Below, piece by piece: positions 50,972 to 63,109 of a stretch of DNA of 64,000 bases; the first letter of the stretch is position 1, and each line of letters begins with the position of its first letter. The stretch lies in contig NZ_CANMFD010000002.1 of NCBI RefSeq assembly GCF_947496995.1, positions 62,001 to 126,000 on the forward strand. Reading direction: 5' to 3'. Under the pieces are notes generated by a model that ran no database searches, was not told the DNA's origin, and saw nothing but the letters and a program-made list of their open reading frames with translations. This stretch comes from an uncultured Roseibium sp. GTDB lineage: Bacteria > Pseudomonadota > Alphaproteobacteria > Rhizobiales > Stappiaceae. Both the position numbers and the translations under genes were made by a program.

Positions 50972-53332
50972 ATGGCTGTTGAGGGGATCGGGGCACGCGC
51001 CCTGCGCAAAGAGGACAAGCGGTTTATTACCGGCAAGGGCCGGTACACGGACGACATAGTCGCTCCGGGGATGGGCTATGCGGCCTTCGTGCGCTCGCCG
51101 CACGCTCATGCAAGGATCAGGAGCATCGATTCCGGCGCCGCGTCGGTGATGCCCGGGGTTGATGCCGTTCTGACCGGCGACCAGCTGGTCGGCGATGGGG
51201 TCGGCAATATCATCTGCGGCTGGATGATCCATTCCAAGGACGGTTCGCCGATGAAAATGGGCGGCTGGCGCGCGCTTGAACCGGAAGTGGTCCGCCACGT
51301 CGGCCAGGCTGTTGCGGTGGTTATCGCCGACACGCTTGCACAGGCACGCGATGCAGCCGATGCGGTGGTCGTCGATTATGAAGAATTGCCGTCGGTCACC
51401 AATGCGGTTGCCGCACTTGGCCCGGATGCTCCGCAGATTCATCCCGAAGCCGAAGGCAACCTGATTTTCGACTGGGAAATCGGCGATGAGGCAGCGGTCA
51501 ACGCCGCGTTCGAAAACGCAGCTCACGTCACGCGGATGAACATCCAGAACAACCGCGTCGTTCCCAATCCGATGGAACCGCGTGCTGCTCTGGCGGATTA
51601 CAATTCCGCCGAGGAACACTTCACGCTCTACACCACGTCGCAGAACCCGCATGTGGCCCGGCTGGTGCTGTCGGCATTCTACAATATCGCACCGGAACAC
51701 AAGCTGCGGGTGATCGCGCCTGATGTCGGTGGCGGTTTTGGCGCCAAGATTTACATCTATCCGGAAGAAATGGTCTGCCTCTGGGCGTCCAAGCGCGTCA
51801 ACAGACCTGTCAAATGGGCCTGTGACCGAACCGAAGCCTTCCTGACGGATGCCCATGGCCGGGATCACGAGTCCGAAGCGGAACTGGCACTCGATTCCGA
51901 TAACAAGATCATTGGCTTGCGGGTAAAGACCGTCGCCAATCTCGGCGCGTACATGTCGTTGTTCTCGTCTTCCGTGCCGACCTATCTGTACGCGACACTT
52001 CTCTCGGGTCAGTACAACATTCCGGCGATCCACGCCAATGTGAAGGCGGTCTATACGAACACGACGCCGGTGGATGCCTATCGCGGAGCGGGGAGGCCGG
52101 AAGCGACCTACCTGATCGAACGGATGATGGAAACCGCGGCGCGCGAAGTCGGTCTTTCACCGGCTGAATTCCGCCGCAGGAATTTCGTCAGATCCTTCCC
52201 GCATCAGACGCCGGTTATCATGTGCTATGACGCCGGGGACTACGATGCGACGCTGGATGCCGCGCTGAGCGCCGCCGATTATGACGGATTCGCCGCCCGC
52301 AAGGCGGAAGCCGCCTCGCGCGGGAAGCTTCGGGGTATCGGTCTGTCCTGCTACATCGAGGCTTGCGGCATTGCGCCGTCGGCAGCTGTCGGTTCGCTTG
52401 GAGCTGGCGTCGGACTTTGGGAATCCGCCGAGGTGCGGGTCAATCCGGTCGGAACGATCGAGATCCTTACCGGGTCCCACAGCCACGGCCAGGGTCACGA
52501 AACCACGTTTTCGCAATTGATCTGCGAGCGGTTCGGCATTGATTCCGACTCCGTTGCCATCGTCCACGGTGATACGGACAAGGTTCAATTCGGTATGGGC
52601 ACCTATGGCTCGCGCTCCGGTGCCGTCGGAATGTCCGCGATCGTCAAGGCACTTGACAAGGTCGAGGCGAAGGCGAAAAAGATCGCCGCCCATCTCATGG
52701 AAGCCTCGGAAGGGGATATCCAGATCGAGGGCGGTGAGCTGAAGGTCGCCGGTACGGACAAGAAACTCTCCTTCACCGAAGTGGCGCTTGCCGCCTATAC
52801 GGCTCACAATCTGCCGGAAGGCATGGAGCCTGGACTGAAGGAAGGGGCTTTCTACGACCCGACAAACTTCACTTTCCCTGCGGGAACCTATGTCTGTGAA
52901 GTCGAGATCGATCCGGAAACCGGCAAGACGGAAATTGTCAATTTCGTCGCTGCGGACGACTTCGGCAAGATCATCAATCCGATGATCGTGGAAGGTCAGG
53001 TACACGGGGGATTGACCCAGGGGATCGGACAGGCGCTGCTGGAAAGCGTGACCTATGGAGAAAACGGTCAGCTTCTGACCGCGACCTACATGGACTATGC
53101 CATGCCACGTGCCGATGACGTTCCCAGCTTCAACCTGTCCACCCATGAAACCCTGTGCCCGGGCAATCCGCTCGGCATCAAGGGCTGCGGCGAAGCCGGG
53201 GCGATCGGGTCACCACCGGCCATCATCAACGCGATCACGGACGCAATTGGCAACAATGACCTGTCAATGCCGGCAAAGCCCGAAAAAGTCTGGGCCTTGT
53301 ATAATTCCACCATGAAGCAGGCAGCCGAATAA
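50972..53332 (+). CDS. coxL: CoxL-type molybdopterin subunit, form II
   Basis: 786 residues from ATG 50972 (GGGAGAGA upstream; the frame is open to 50846). Xanthine-dehydrogenase-family catalytic subunit that binds the Mo cofactor. The active-site loop reads AYRGAGR (about 368-374), the form II marker; form I CO dehydrogenases have AYxCSFR. Catalytic Glu in GCGEAGAIGS near residue 741. Form II enzymes are found in marine CO oxidisers, but their ability to oxidise CO is disputed, so the true substrate is open. Confidence 0.95.
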   Translation: MAVEGIGARALRKEDKRFITGKGRYTDDIVAPGMGYAAFVRSPHAHARIRSIDSGAASVMPGVDAVLTGDQLVGDGVGNIICGWMIHSKDGSPMKMGGWRALEPEVVRHVGQAVAVVIADTLAQARDAADAVVVDYEELPSVTNAVAALGPDAPQIHPEAEGNLIFDWEIGDEAAVNAAFENAAHVTRMNIQNNRVVPNPMEPRAALADYNSAEEHFTLYTTSQNPHVARLVLSAFYNIAPEHKLRVIAPDVGGGFGAKIYIYPEEMVCLWASKRVNRPVKWACDRTEAFLTDAHGRDHESEAELALDSDNKIIGLRVKTVANLGAYMSLFSSSVPTYLYATLLSGQYNIPAIHANVKAVYTNTTPVDAYRGAGRPEATYLIERMMETAAREVGLSPAEFRRRNFVRSFPHQTPVIMCYDAGDYDATLDAALSAADYDGFAARKAEAASRGKLRGIGLSCYIEACGIAPSAAVGSLGAGVGLWESAEVRVNPVGTIEILTGSHSHGQGHETTFSQLICERFGIDSDSVAIVHGDTDKVQFGMGTYGSRSGAVGMSAIVKALDKVEAKAKKIAAHLMEASEGDIQIEGGELKVAGTDKKLSFTEVALAAYTAHNLPEGMEPGLKEGAFYDPTNFTFPAGTYVCEVEIDPETGKTEIVNFVAADDFGKIINPMIVEGQVHGGLTQGIGQALLESVTYGENGQLLTATYMDYAMPRADDVPSFNLSTHETLCPGNPLGIKGCGEAGAIGSPPAIINAITDAIGNNDLSMPAKPEKVWALYNSTMKQAAE

Positions 53333-53480
53333 ATGAGGCGGGCCAACGGGGATCACAAGGCGATTGCGGGTCCGCTTGATGAGCGGTTCTTAACGCCCCT
53401 TTCAAGGGACGACAGCCAGTCACCTGTGGTTTCGCGAGCAATTATATCAAACCTGAACCCATCCATATGGGAGACATATT

Positions 53481-54281
53481 ATGTATGAAACGACTTATCA
53501 CCGTGCCGGATCGGTTGCCGACGCAGTCCGAATGATTGCCGACGCAGAGGACGGAAAATTTCTGGGCGGAGGGCAGACGTTGCTCCCTACCATGAAACAG
53601 CGCCTGGCGGCTCCGTCAGACCTTGTGGACGTCACGAAGATTCCGGAAATGAAAGGCATTCGGGAAGAGGGGGGCCAGATCGTTATCGGTGCCGCGACAC
53701 CGCATGCCGAAGTTGCGGCCTCTGATCTGGTCAAATCCAGGCTTCCGGGACTTGCCACCCTTGCTGGAGGTATCGGGGATCCGGCTGTCCGCCACATGGG
53801 AACAATCGGCGGCTCCATCGCCAACAACGACCCGGCTGCCGATTATCCCGCTGCTCTTGTCGGTCTGGGCGCAACTGTCACAACCAGCAAACGGACATTT
53901 TCCGCGGAAGACTTCTTCATCGGGATGTTCGACACGGCACTTGATGACGACGAAATCGTGATTTCCGTTTCCTTCCCGGCAGCCGAGAAATCGGCCTACG
54001 CCAAATACCCCAATCCCGCGTCCCGGTATGCAATGGCAGGCGTGTTCGTGGCCCGGCACAGCGACGGTTCCGTGCGCGTGGCGGTGACCGGGGCTGGGCA
54101 CTACGGTGTCTTCCGGGTTGACGGCATGGAGGAAGCCCTGGCGAGCAACTGGTCGCCTGACGCCGTCGCCGGCATCCACGTTGATTCCGGCGGGATGCTG
54201 CATGACGTTCACGGGTCGGCTCATTACCGGGCGAATCTGGTGACTGTGATGGCAAAACGGGCTGTTGCAGCCGCCGGCTGA
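53481..54281 (+). CDS. coxM: CoxM, FAD subunit of a CO-dehydrogenase-type molybdoenzyme
   Basis: 266 residues. FAD-binding motifs GGGQTLLP (about residues 31-38) and TIGGSIANNDPAADYP (about 111-126), then the C-terminal CO_deh_flav domain. Takes electrons from CoxS to the quinone pool. Follows coxL after 148 bp and ends the cluster at a strong terminator. No coxD/coxE/coxF maturation genes follow here. Confidence 0.94.
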   Translation: MYETTYHRAGSVADAVRMIADAEDGKFLGGGQTLLPTMKQRLAAPSDLVDVTKIPEMKGIREEGGQIVIGAATPHAEVAASDLVKSRLPGLATLAGGIGDPAVRHMGTIGGSIANNDPAADYPAALVGLGATVTTSKRTFSAEDFFIGMFDTALDDDEIVISVSFPAAEKSAYAKYPNPASRYAMAGVFVARHSDGSVRVAVTGAGHYGVFRVDGMEEALASNWSPDAVAGIHVDSGGMLHDVHGSAHYRANLVTVMAKRAVAAAG

Positions 54282-54307
54282 CGGGCCGGTCTTTTCTTCC
54301 AGACTTG

Positions 54308-54336
54308 AACCCGGCCGCTTCGTGGCCGGGTTTTTT
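54308..54336 (+). terminator. terminator of the cox cluster
   Basis: Perfect 9-bp stem (54308-54316/54324-54332), 7-nt loop, six Ts. Lies between convergent coxM and moeA. Confidence 0.92.
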
Positions 54337-54349
54337 CATGTTTTTCTGA

Positions 54350-55555
54350 TCAGAGAATCAGTACCGGTACCGGTGTGCCGGCTTTCTGAGCAGGTGCATG
54401 AGGCGGGCGGATGATAAGCGCGCCGGATTTCGCCAGCAGGCCGAGCATGGAACTGTCCTGCCGCGTAAAAGGTGTCGCGACCAGGTGGTCGTCCGCGTCT
54501 TGCGAAAGTCCGGCACGCACGTAATCCTGCCGGCGGTCGTTTTCCGGCAGATCCCCACCCAGCACAGCCTGTTTCGGAGCGGCATTGTCCGGCGACTGCC
54601 CCAGCATTGCCTGCAGGAGCGGTTTCAGGAACAGCAGGCCACAGACCAGGCTCGAAACCGGATTCCCGGGAAGGCCGAGAACCCTGGTCTTGCCGAGGTG
54701 ACCTGCCATCAATGGTTTGCCCGGGCGCATGGCGATACGCCAGAAGGAAAGATCCATGCCTTCCTTCCCGAGAACCTCCTGAACGATGTCATGATCGCCG
54801 ACGGACGCACCGCCAAGCGTTACGAGAATATCGGCTTCTTCGGTGATGGCTGTGCGAATATGCGTGGCAAGCTCGACCGGATCGTCGGGCGATATGCCGA
54901 GATAAAGCGGTTGTCCGCCGCAATCGGCGACCAGCGCTGCAATCCCGATATGGTTCGAGGCGATGATCTGATCGGGACCGGGTTCCGTGCCGGGTGGGAC
55001 CAGTTCGTCTCCGGTCGCAAGAATGGCCACCTTCGGCTTGCGGATCACCGGCAGCTCGGCATGGTTCATGGCTGCGGCAAGGGCCAGATGCCTGTAAGCC
55101 AGCTTGAGAGGTGGTGCGAGCAGGACATCGCCGCTTGAAAAGTCCAGACCGGCAGAGCGGACAAAGGCGCCCTTCTGCGGCGCCTCCAGAACGGTGATCA
55201 TATTGCCGGAGCGCTCTGCATCTTCCTGAATGAGGATTGTGTCCGCACCAGTGGGTACCGGCGCTCCGGTGAAAATGCGGACTGCCTGGCCCGGTTCGAC
55301 ACTGCCAGCAAAACCATGGCCCGCCGGGGCTTCTCCTATGACCTGCAATTGCGTCCGGTCGCCGCCAAGATCTTGATGGCGGATCGCATAGCCGTCCATG
55401 GCCGAGGCGGCGAAAGGGGGCTGGGTGCGCTTCGATCTGAGCGCGTCGGCCAGAAAGCGGTTGTTCGCCTGTTCCAGAGACACAGTCTCCGGGCCCAGTG
55501 GAGACACCCCAGCCAGAAGTCTTTCAAGCGCTTCGGCGACCGGCATCAGGCTCAT
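54350..55555 (-). CDS. moeA: molybdopterin molybdenumtransferase MoeA
   Basis: Inserts molybdate into adenylylated molybdopterin to finish Mo cofactor. 401 residues. Motifs KVAILATGDELVPPG, VTLGGASVGDHD and RVLGLPGNPVSS are intact. Overlaps moaC by one base (TGATG). The product is needed by the cox enzyme next door, but moaC-moeA behind trpCD is the usual order in rhizobia, so proximity to cox may be chance. Confidence 0.95.
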   Translation of the reverse strand: MSLMPVAEALERLLAGVSPLGPETVSLEQANNRFLADALRSKRTQPPFAASAMDGYAIRHQDLGGDRTQLQVIGEAPAGHGFAGSVEPGQAVRIFTGAPVPTGADTILIQEDAERSGNMITVLEAPQKGAFVRSAGLDFSSGDVLLAPPLKLAYRHLALAAAMNHAELPVIRKPKVAILATGDELVPPGTEPGPDQIIASNHIGIAALVADCGGQPLYLGISPDDPVELATHIRTAITEEADILVTLGGASVGDHDIVQEVLGKEGMDLSFWRIAMRPGKPLMAGHLGKTRVLGLPGNPVSSLVCGLLFLKPLLQAMLGQSPDNAAPKQAVLGGDLPENDRRQDYVRAGLSQDADDHLVATPFTRQDSSMLGLLAKSGALIIRPPHAPAQKAGTPVPVLIL

Positions 55556-56067
55556 CAGGTGCCGCCTTCAGTGCCGTCTTTGTCGAGGGTCCAGTGCCCG
55601 CTTTTGCCGCCGGCCTTTTCCACCAGCCGGATATCGCCGATCACCATGCCGCGATCGACGGCCTTCGCCATGTCGTAGATGGTCAGGCAGGCGAGGGAAC
55701 AGGCGGTGAGGGCTTCCATCTCGACACCCGTCTGTCCGCTGACCTTTGTGGTCGCGGTCACGACCAGTCCGGGCAGGGTCTCGTCGATTTCAAAATCGAC
55801 TGTGACTTTCGACAGCATCAGAGGGTGACAGAGAGGGATCAGTTCGTGGGTTTTCTTTGCGGCCAGTATGCCGGCGATGCGGGCGGTTCCGATCACGTCG
55901 CCCTTTTTGGCATTACCGCTGCGTATCAGGTCCAGGGTCTCGCGGCGCATGGTGACCGAGCCCCGGGCAACGGCGATGCGGTGCGTGACGTTCTTTTCCG
56001 AGACGTCGACCATGTTGGCTGCACCGGTTTCGTCCAGATGCGTGAGTGTCGGATCCTGACCGGCCAT
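55555..56067 (-). CDS. moaC: cyclic pyranopterin monophosphate synthase MoaC
   Basis: First stage of molybdopterin synthesis with MoaA. 170 residues. Signature [18 protein letters not shown] at about 19-36, and [20 protein letters not shown] near 95-114. Six bases after trpC. Confidence 0.96.
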   Translation of the reverse strand: MAGQDPTLTHLDETGAANMVDVSEKNVTHRIAVARGSVTMRRETLDLIRSGNAKKGDVIGTARIAGILAAKKTHELIPLCHPLMLSKVTVDFEIDETLPGLVVTATTKVSGQTGVEMEALTACSLACLTIYDMAKAVDRGMVIGDIRLVEKAGGKSGHWTLDKDGTEGGT

Positions 56068-56073
56068 TTGCGT

Positions 56074-56886
56074 CTAGCCCGTCCTGGAAAGCAGGGGACG
56101 CGCCAGCAAGGCCGTTGTTGCCGCGGCCACATCGTCCTGCCGCATCAGGCTTTCGCCGATCAGGAACGTGGAGATCCCGACCTTGTTCATGCGCTCAAGG
56201 TCGGCCGGTGTGAAGAGACCGGATTCGCCGATCACTATCCTGTCGGCAGGAACCTGGGGCGCAAGTTCCTCGCTTGTTTCCAATCTGGTTTCGAAGGTCT
56301 TCAGATTGCGATTATTGATCCCCATGAGTCGGGAGGAGAGCCTCAGCGCGCGCTCCAGTTCTTCAGCGTCATGAACCTCCAGCAGAACGTCCATTCCAAG
56401 GTCGAAAGCGGTCTCTTCCAGAGCGCTGGCAGTCGAATCGTCAACAGCTGCAAGAATGATCAGGATGCAGTCCGCGCCCCAGGCACGCGCCTCGTAGACC
56501 TGGTAGACGTCATAGAGAAAATCCTTGCGCAGCGCAGGCAGGGAGACCGCGTCGCGGGCAGCTGCCAGGAATTCCGGTTTTCCCTGGAAGGACGGCGTGT
56601 CCGTCAGGACCGACAGACAGGCGGCACCGCCTGCCTCATAGGCTTTGGCAAGCAAAGGCGGGTCGAAGTCTTCCCGGATCAGGCCCTTGGAGGGGCTGGC
56701 CTTCTTGATTTCGGCGATCAGCGCGAAACCGCCCTCGGCATGCTTTGCCTCGATTGCCCTGGCAAAACCGCGCGTCGAAGGCAGGCCGGTGATCTGCGCC
56801 TTGAGGTCTTCCAGGGGGACCCGTGACTTGGCGGCAGCGATTTCCTCGCGCTTGTAGGCTTCGATTTTCTGCAGGATGTCAGACAT
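56074..56886 (-). CDS. trpC: indole-3-glycerol phosphate synthase TrpC
   Basis: Fourth step of tryptophan synthesis. 270 residues from ATG 56886; a longer frame to 56943 runs into trpD. TIM-barrel motifs [35 protein letters not shown] and VIGESGLF. Four bases after the trpD stop. Confidence 0.96.
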   Translation of the reverse strand: MSDILQKIEAYKREEIAAAKSRVPLEDLKAQITGLPSTRGFARAIEAKHAEGGFALIAEIKKASPSKGLIREDFDPPLLAKAYEAGGAACLSVLTDTPSFQGKPEFLAAARDAVSLPALRKDFLYDVYQVYEARAWGADCILIILAAVDDSTASALEETAFDLGMDVLLEVHDAEELERALRLSSRLMGINNRNLKTFETRLETSEELAPQVPADRIVIGESGLFTPADLERMNKVGISTFLIGESLMRQDDVAAATTALLARPLLSRTG

Positions 56887-56890
56887 TTGC

Positions 56891-57904
56891 CTATCCGTTC
56901 GAGACTGCGACCAGTCTTTCCAGTGTGTCGGCTGCCGAGCCATTGTCTATTGCGGCGGCCGCCATGTCGACACCCTCCTTCAGGTCGTCCGCCTTGTCGG
57001 CCACCATCAGCGAGGCAGCGGCGTTGAAAAGAACGATGTCCCGGTAGGCGTTCTTGGATCCGGCCAGCACGCCCCGCAATGCCTTGGCGTTTGCCGCCGG
57101 AAGTCCGCCTTTCAGGTCTTCCAGCCTGGCAAGTGGCAGACCGGCCTGTTCCGGGGAAATCTCGAAGGATCTGATCGCGCCGTCTTCCAGTGCGCTCACG
57201 AACGTCGGGCCTGTGGTGGTGATTTCATCCATTCCGTCGGAGCCGTGAACGACCCATGCTTTTTCGGAGCCGAGATCCAGAAGGGACCGGGCGATCGGTT
57301 CCACCCATTTACGGTCGAAAACACCGACCATCTGGCGTTTGACACTGGCGGGATTGGAAAGCGGTCCGAGCAGGTTGAAAATCGTCCGGGTGCCAAGTTC
57401 CACCCGTGTAGGGCCGACGTGCTTCATCGCCGCGTGATGGAGCGGTGCGAACATGAAGCCGATACCAGCCTTGTGGATGCATTCGGAAATCTTTTCCGGC
57501 GGGATGTCGATATTGACACCCAGTTCGGCAAGGGCTTCCGCGGCGCCCGACTTCGAGGACAGCGAGCGGTTGCCGTGCTTGGCGACCGGTACGCCGCATG
57601 CGGCAACAACGATCGCCGTGCAGGTCGAGATGTTGTAGGTGCCGGAATTGTCGCCACCGGTCCCGACGATATCGATTGCGTCGGCAGGCGCCGATACCGG
57701 TAGCATCTTCGCGCGCATGGTGGCGACCGCACCGGTAACCTCGGCGATGCTCTCACCACGGACCCGCAGGGCCATCAGGAAGCCGCCCAGCTGTGAAGGT
57801 GTGGCAGCACCCGACAGGATGACTTCAAAGGCTTCCCGGGCTTCCTGCCGGTTCAATGCATGGCCATCGGCGACCTTGGCAAGGAAGTCTTTGAACGTGG
57901 TCAT
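56891..57904 (-). CDS. trpD: anthranilate phosphoribosyltransferase TrpD
   Basis: Second step of tryptophan synthesis. 337 residues. PRPP-binding [14 protein letters not shown] and [17 protein letters not shown], and the anthranilate-site region [16 protein letters not shown] are present. Lies 24 bp after the PpiD-like gene, so all five - strand genes may form one operon. Confidence 0.96.
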   Translation of the reverse strand: MTTFKDFLAKVADGHALNRQEAREAFEVILSGAATPSQLGGFLMALRVRGESIAEVTGAVATMRAKMLPVSAPADAIDIVGTGGDNSGTYNISTCTAIVVAACGVPVAKHGNRSLSSKSGAAEALAELGVNIDIPPEKISECIHKAGIGFMFAPLHHAAMKHVGPTRVELGTRTIFNLLGPLSNPASVKRQMVGVFDRKWVEPIARSLLDLGSEKAWVVHGSDGMDEITTTGPTFVSALEDGAIRSFEISPEQAGLPLARLEDLKGGLPAANAKALRGVLAGSKNAYRDIVLFNAAASLMVADKADDLKEGVDMAAAAIDNGSAADTLERLVAVSNG

Positions 57905-57928
57905 GTCATCAATCCGCTTGTCGTGAAA

Positions 57929-59821
57929 TCAGTTCTGGTTCAACCCGATGACCTGGGAAATCGCCGCATTGTTGATCTCGACACCAGCCTTGTTTTCCCG
58001 ATCGGTTATGAACTGGCCAAGGACGGAATCCTGTATCTGCTGGGACATCTGCTGGCCCAGGGCCGTCACTTCGGGTGACGAGGCATTGAATTCGGCAGCC
58101 GTCTTGCCGGTGACCTTGAGCACAAGCTGTCCGGCGCCATCGGCCGAGGCCGTGGTCGCGCTCGTCCCGACAGGGCCGCCGAAGACAGCGGAAACCGCGT
58201 CCCGGCCCAGATCTCCTGAGGGGGCGTTGCGCGTCAGGCCTGTCGCAGTCTTGACTTCCAGTCCGGTTTCTTCGGCAAGAGCCTGAAGCGGCGTTCCGCT
58301 TTCCGCTTTCGCATGCAGGTCTGCAGCGGTATCTGAAAGCCGCTTGGCAAGCTCATCCGTCTTCCATGCGGCAATCACATCTTGCCTGACTTCGTCCAGG
58401 GTCCGGTCACGCGACGGGGTTACCTTGGAAACCTCGTACCAGAGGAAGCCCCTGTCACCGAGCGGAACGACATCGTTTTCAATGCCGACATCGCTATCGA
58501 AAGCTCCGGCAATCAGGCCCTCGGCCTCCGGCAAATCGACATCTCCGCCATTCATGGACTTGCCGGAAGCGTCGAAAGCTTCGGGTGTCTCGACGTTCAG
58601 CGAAAAGCGTTCGCCGATTTCGTCCAGAAGCGCGCCACCGGCACGGGCATCTTCCACCTCGTCGAGCAGATCGAGAATTTCCCGTTCCGCCTGTTCCCTG
58701 GCAAGATCCTGAACGATCCCTGCCTTGACCTCTTCAAAAGGCTGCGTGCTTTCCGGCAGGACTTCTTCCACGTTCAGTATCACGGTAGAGAACCGACCTT
58801 CCACAGGAGCGCTGGTTGCGCCTTCTTCAAGTGAAAACGCAGCGTTCCCAAGAGTCTCATCGAGAAAATCGGTCTTTGACATCACACCCAGGGAAACATC
58901 GTTGTCGCTGAGGTTGCGATCACTCATCAACTCGTCAAAAGTCTTGCCGTTTTCCAGCTCCGTGGCGGCTTCCTCAGCCGCTTCCTGCGAAGGGAACGTC
59001 ATCTGGCGCACCTTGCGGCGTTCCGGTTGAGAAAAGTCCTCGCTCCGCAATTCGTATTCGGTGCGTGCATCCTCGTCCCGGATATCGTCAGGGCGGGCAA
59101 CCGTCTCCGGCGTCAGGGCGACGAATTTGATCTCGCGGAATTCCGGAGCGCGGAACGCATCCTTGTTCTCTTCGAAATAGGTGCTCAGATCACTCTCGGC
59201 CGGATCCGCGATCTCGCCAATGTAATCCCCGGTGACGATGAGGTATTCGGCATCGCGGGTTTCGCGCTGATAGGCATCGAGAACTTCCAGATAGGTGAGC
59301 GGAGCCTTCATGCCACCGGCCAGACCCTCTGCAAGCTGGCTTCGTTCGGCGATGGCCCGGCGTTGGAGCACGTATTCGTCCTCACGGTAGCCGTTGGCCT
59401 GAAGCACCTGCTGCAGGCGGCTGCGGTCGTAACGGCCTCCGGGGCCCTGGAAGGCCGGATCGGACTGTATGATACTGGCGAGCCGCTCGTCGGAGACGCC
59501 GAGTTTCAGGTTGCGGGCCGTGTCGTTCATGGCGGCTTCGGCGATCAACTTGCCGAGAGACTGCTGCGGCACGCCCAGGGAAGCGCCTTCGACGGGCGTC
59601 AGCGGCCGGCCGAACTGCTGGCCGAGCCTGTTGAGGTCCTGACGGTAGGTCCGGTCGAAATCGAAAAGGGAGATATCCGCGTCGCCGACCCTGGCCACGG
59701 TGTCCTGGTTCACGTTCCCCAGAAAACCGCTGATTCCCCAGACGGCGAAGCTGAAAATAAGCAGAGCGATAAAAAGTTTGGCAAACCAGGTGCCAGCGCC
59801 CCTGCGCAGCGCGTCAAGCAT
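57929..59821 (-). CDS. periplasmic PpiD/SurA-type peptidyl-prolyl isomerase
   Basis: 630 residues: N-terminal membrane anchor (WFAKLFIALLIFSFAVWGIS), SurA-N chaperone region, a parvulin-like domain (about 245-375) and a C-terminal domain. Helps fold exported proteins at the inner membrane. GGGAGAC precedes ATG 59821. Divergent from tpiA. Confidence 0.9.
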   Translation of the reverse strand: MLDALRRGAGTWFAKLFIALLIFSFAVWGISGFLGNVNQDTVARVGDADISLFDFDRTYRQDLNRLGQQFGRPLTPVEGASLGVPQQSLGKLIAEAAMNDTARNLKLGVSDERLASIIQSDPAFQGPGGRYDRSRLQQVLQANGYREDEYVLQRRAIAERSQLAEGLAGGMKAPLTYLEVLDAYQRETRDAEYLIVTGDYIGEIADPAESDLSTYFEENKDAFRAPEFREIKFVALTPETVARPDDIRDEDARTEYELRSEDFSQPERRKVRQMTFPSQEAAEEAATELENGKTFDELMSDRNLSDNDVSLGVMSKTDFLDETLGNAAFSLEEGATSAPVEGRFSTVILNVEEVLPESTQPFEEVKAGIVQDLAREQAEREILDLLDEVEDARAGGALLDEIGERFSLNVETPEAFDASGKSMNGGDVDLPEAEGLIAGAFDSDVGIENDVVPLGDRGFLWYEVSKVTPSRDRTLDEVRQDVIAAWKTDELAKRLSDTAADLHAKAESGTPLQALAEETGLEVKTATGLTRNAPSGDLGRDAVSAVFGGPVGTSATTASADGAGQLVLKVTGKTAAEFNASSPEVTALGQQMSQQIQDSVLGQFITDRENKAGVEINNAAISQVIGLNQN

Positions 59822-60066
59822 GACGTCTCCCGTAAATCTTGTTTTTCCATCAGCCGGACGCCCGGTCTGCGTTTTGCTACGGCCGAGGCCGGAGCGGGCG
59901 GATCATAATGAGGTGACGCCCTAGCCGCAAGGCGGCCCGGACACAAACTTTGAGCGTAATCGCAAGGACCTGAAGGTGAATTCACCGCGACAGGCAGATT
60001 GCATCGATCCGGCGCTTCTGCTCTAAAGTCGGCAAACATGCAACAGGCCTTCGGAGGATGTGGAAT

Positions 60067-60825
60067 ATGAGTGTGAAGATCAAACCGCTGGTGGCCGGAA
60101 ACTGGAAGATGAACGGCCTGAAATCGAGCCTGGCGGAATTCTACAAGATGAGAGCCGGGCTGACGGACGATCTGGCCGAAGCCGTTGACACGATGATCTG
60201 CCCGCCCGCGACACTGATCGCCGTTCTTGCGGAAAGCTCGAGCGGCGGAGCGATAGCTCTTGGCGGCCAGGATTGTCATGCCGGGCAATCCGGAGCGCAC
60301 ACCGGTGATATCTCAGCCGAGATGCTGAAGGATGCCGGCGCAACGGCTGTAATCGTCGGCCATTCGGAGCGACGCGCCGATCACGGTGAAAAAGATGCCG
60401 ATGTCAACGCCAAGGCTCAGGCCGCATGGCGGGCGGGCCTGACTGCAATCATCTGCGTCGGGGAAACCGAGGCGGAGCGCAAGGCCGGGGAGGCTGTCGG
60501 TGTCGTCGAGCGTCAGCTGAACGGCTCGGTTCCCGACGGTGCGACAGCTGAAAACACCGTCGTGGCCTATGAACCTGTCTGGGCCATCGGAACCGGCCTG
60601 ACGCCGACCGCGGGCGATGTGGAGGATATGCACAAGGCCATGCGGGACAATCTCGTGGCCAGATTCGCGGAAGCCGGTGAAGCGATGCGGCTTCTGTATG
60701 GCGGTTCGGTCAAGGCGGCCAATGCCGGGGAACTCATGGCAGTTGCCAATGTCAACGGAGCACTTGTGGGGGGCGCAAGCCTCACCGCTGACGCCTTTCT
60801 GGGAATCCTTTCTGCCTATTCCTGA
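60067..60825 (+). CDS. tpiA: triosephosphate isomerase
   Basis: Interconverts DHAP and glyceraldehyde 3-phosphate. 252 residues. NWKMNG (Lys), GHSERR (catalytic His), [11 protein letters not shown] (catalytic Glu) and [13 protein letters not shown] 60067 is chosen over 60058, since GGAGG (60053-60057) touches the earlier ATG and is 9 nt from this one. Confidence 0.97.
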   Translation: MSVKIKPLVAGNWKMNGLKSSLAEFYKMRAGLTDDLAEAVDTMICPPATLIAVLAESSSGGAIALGGQDCHAGQSGAHTGDISAEMLKDAGATAVIVGHSERRADHGEKDADVNAKAQAAWRAGLTAIICVGETEAERKAGEAVGVVERQLNGSVPDGATAENTVVAYEPVWAIGTGLTPTAGDVEDMHKAMRDNLVARFAEAGEAMRLLYGGSVKAANAGELMAVANVNGALVGGASLTADAFLGILSAYS

Positions 60826-60934
60826 AGGGCGGTTCTTGAAGCTTCTGCGACGAAGGCGCATTTGAAGGGTGGAAAGCTGCGGGTGTCTGGTGTAGAAGGC
60901 CGCAAATCTTGAATTCAATACAGAATGGCGTTCG

Positions 60935-61315
60935 ATGGAAACCGTAGTCATCGTTATCCACCTTATGGTCGTGTTGGCCCTGGTGCTTGTTGTCCTCCTC
61001 CAGCGTTCCGAAGGCGGTGCGCTTGGCATCGGCGGTGGAGGTGGTGGTCTCATGTCGAGCCGCGGCACGGCGAACATTCTCACCCGGGCCACGGCGGTCC
61101 TGGCTGCCGTGTTCTTCGTGACGTCCATGGCCCTCAGCCTGATTGCCAAGAATCAGGAAAGCCCGGCGTCCATTCTGGATGCCACACCGGCTGCAACGAC
61201 CGGAGTACCGGCCCCCACCGACGGTGGTACCGATACAGACGGCGCCGGCGGTATTCTCGATTCTCTGAAACAGCAGAGCCAGCCTTCCGGCCCGCAGGTC
61301 CCGGCAGCGCAATAG
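60935..61315 (+). CDS. secG: protein translocase subunit SecG
   Basis: Small SecYEG partner, 126 residues. Two membrane helices (TVVIVIHLMVVLALVLVVLL and a second near 45-66) with the conserved LQRSEGGALGIGGGGGGLMS loop between them; the C-terminal tail is long and Pro/Thr-rich, as in rhizobia. Between tpiA and pyrG as is common. Confidence 0.95.
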   Translation: METVVIVIHLMVVLALVLVVLLQRSEGGALGIGGGGGGLMSSRGTANILTRATAVLAAVFFVTSMALSLIAKNQESPASILDATPAATTGVPAPTDGGTDTDGAGGILDSLKQQSQPSGPQVPAAQ

Positions 61316-61353
61316 TCTTGCTGCCGCGGCTCATCGGCCCTTTCGCCTGACAT

Positions 61354-61385
61354 ATGCCCTGCGGTTGAACACGCAGGGCATTTTT
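61354..61385 (+). terminator. terminator of secG
   Basis: Perfect 10-bp stem (61354-61363/61372-61381), 8-nt loop, five Ts. Confidence 0.9.
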
Positions 61386-61394
61386 ATGTGTTAA

Positions 61395-63077
<1,683 letters not shown>

Positions 63078-63109
63078 CGGGAATTCGCCAACAGGGCAGG
63101 GGAGAGCGC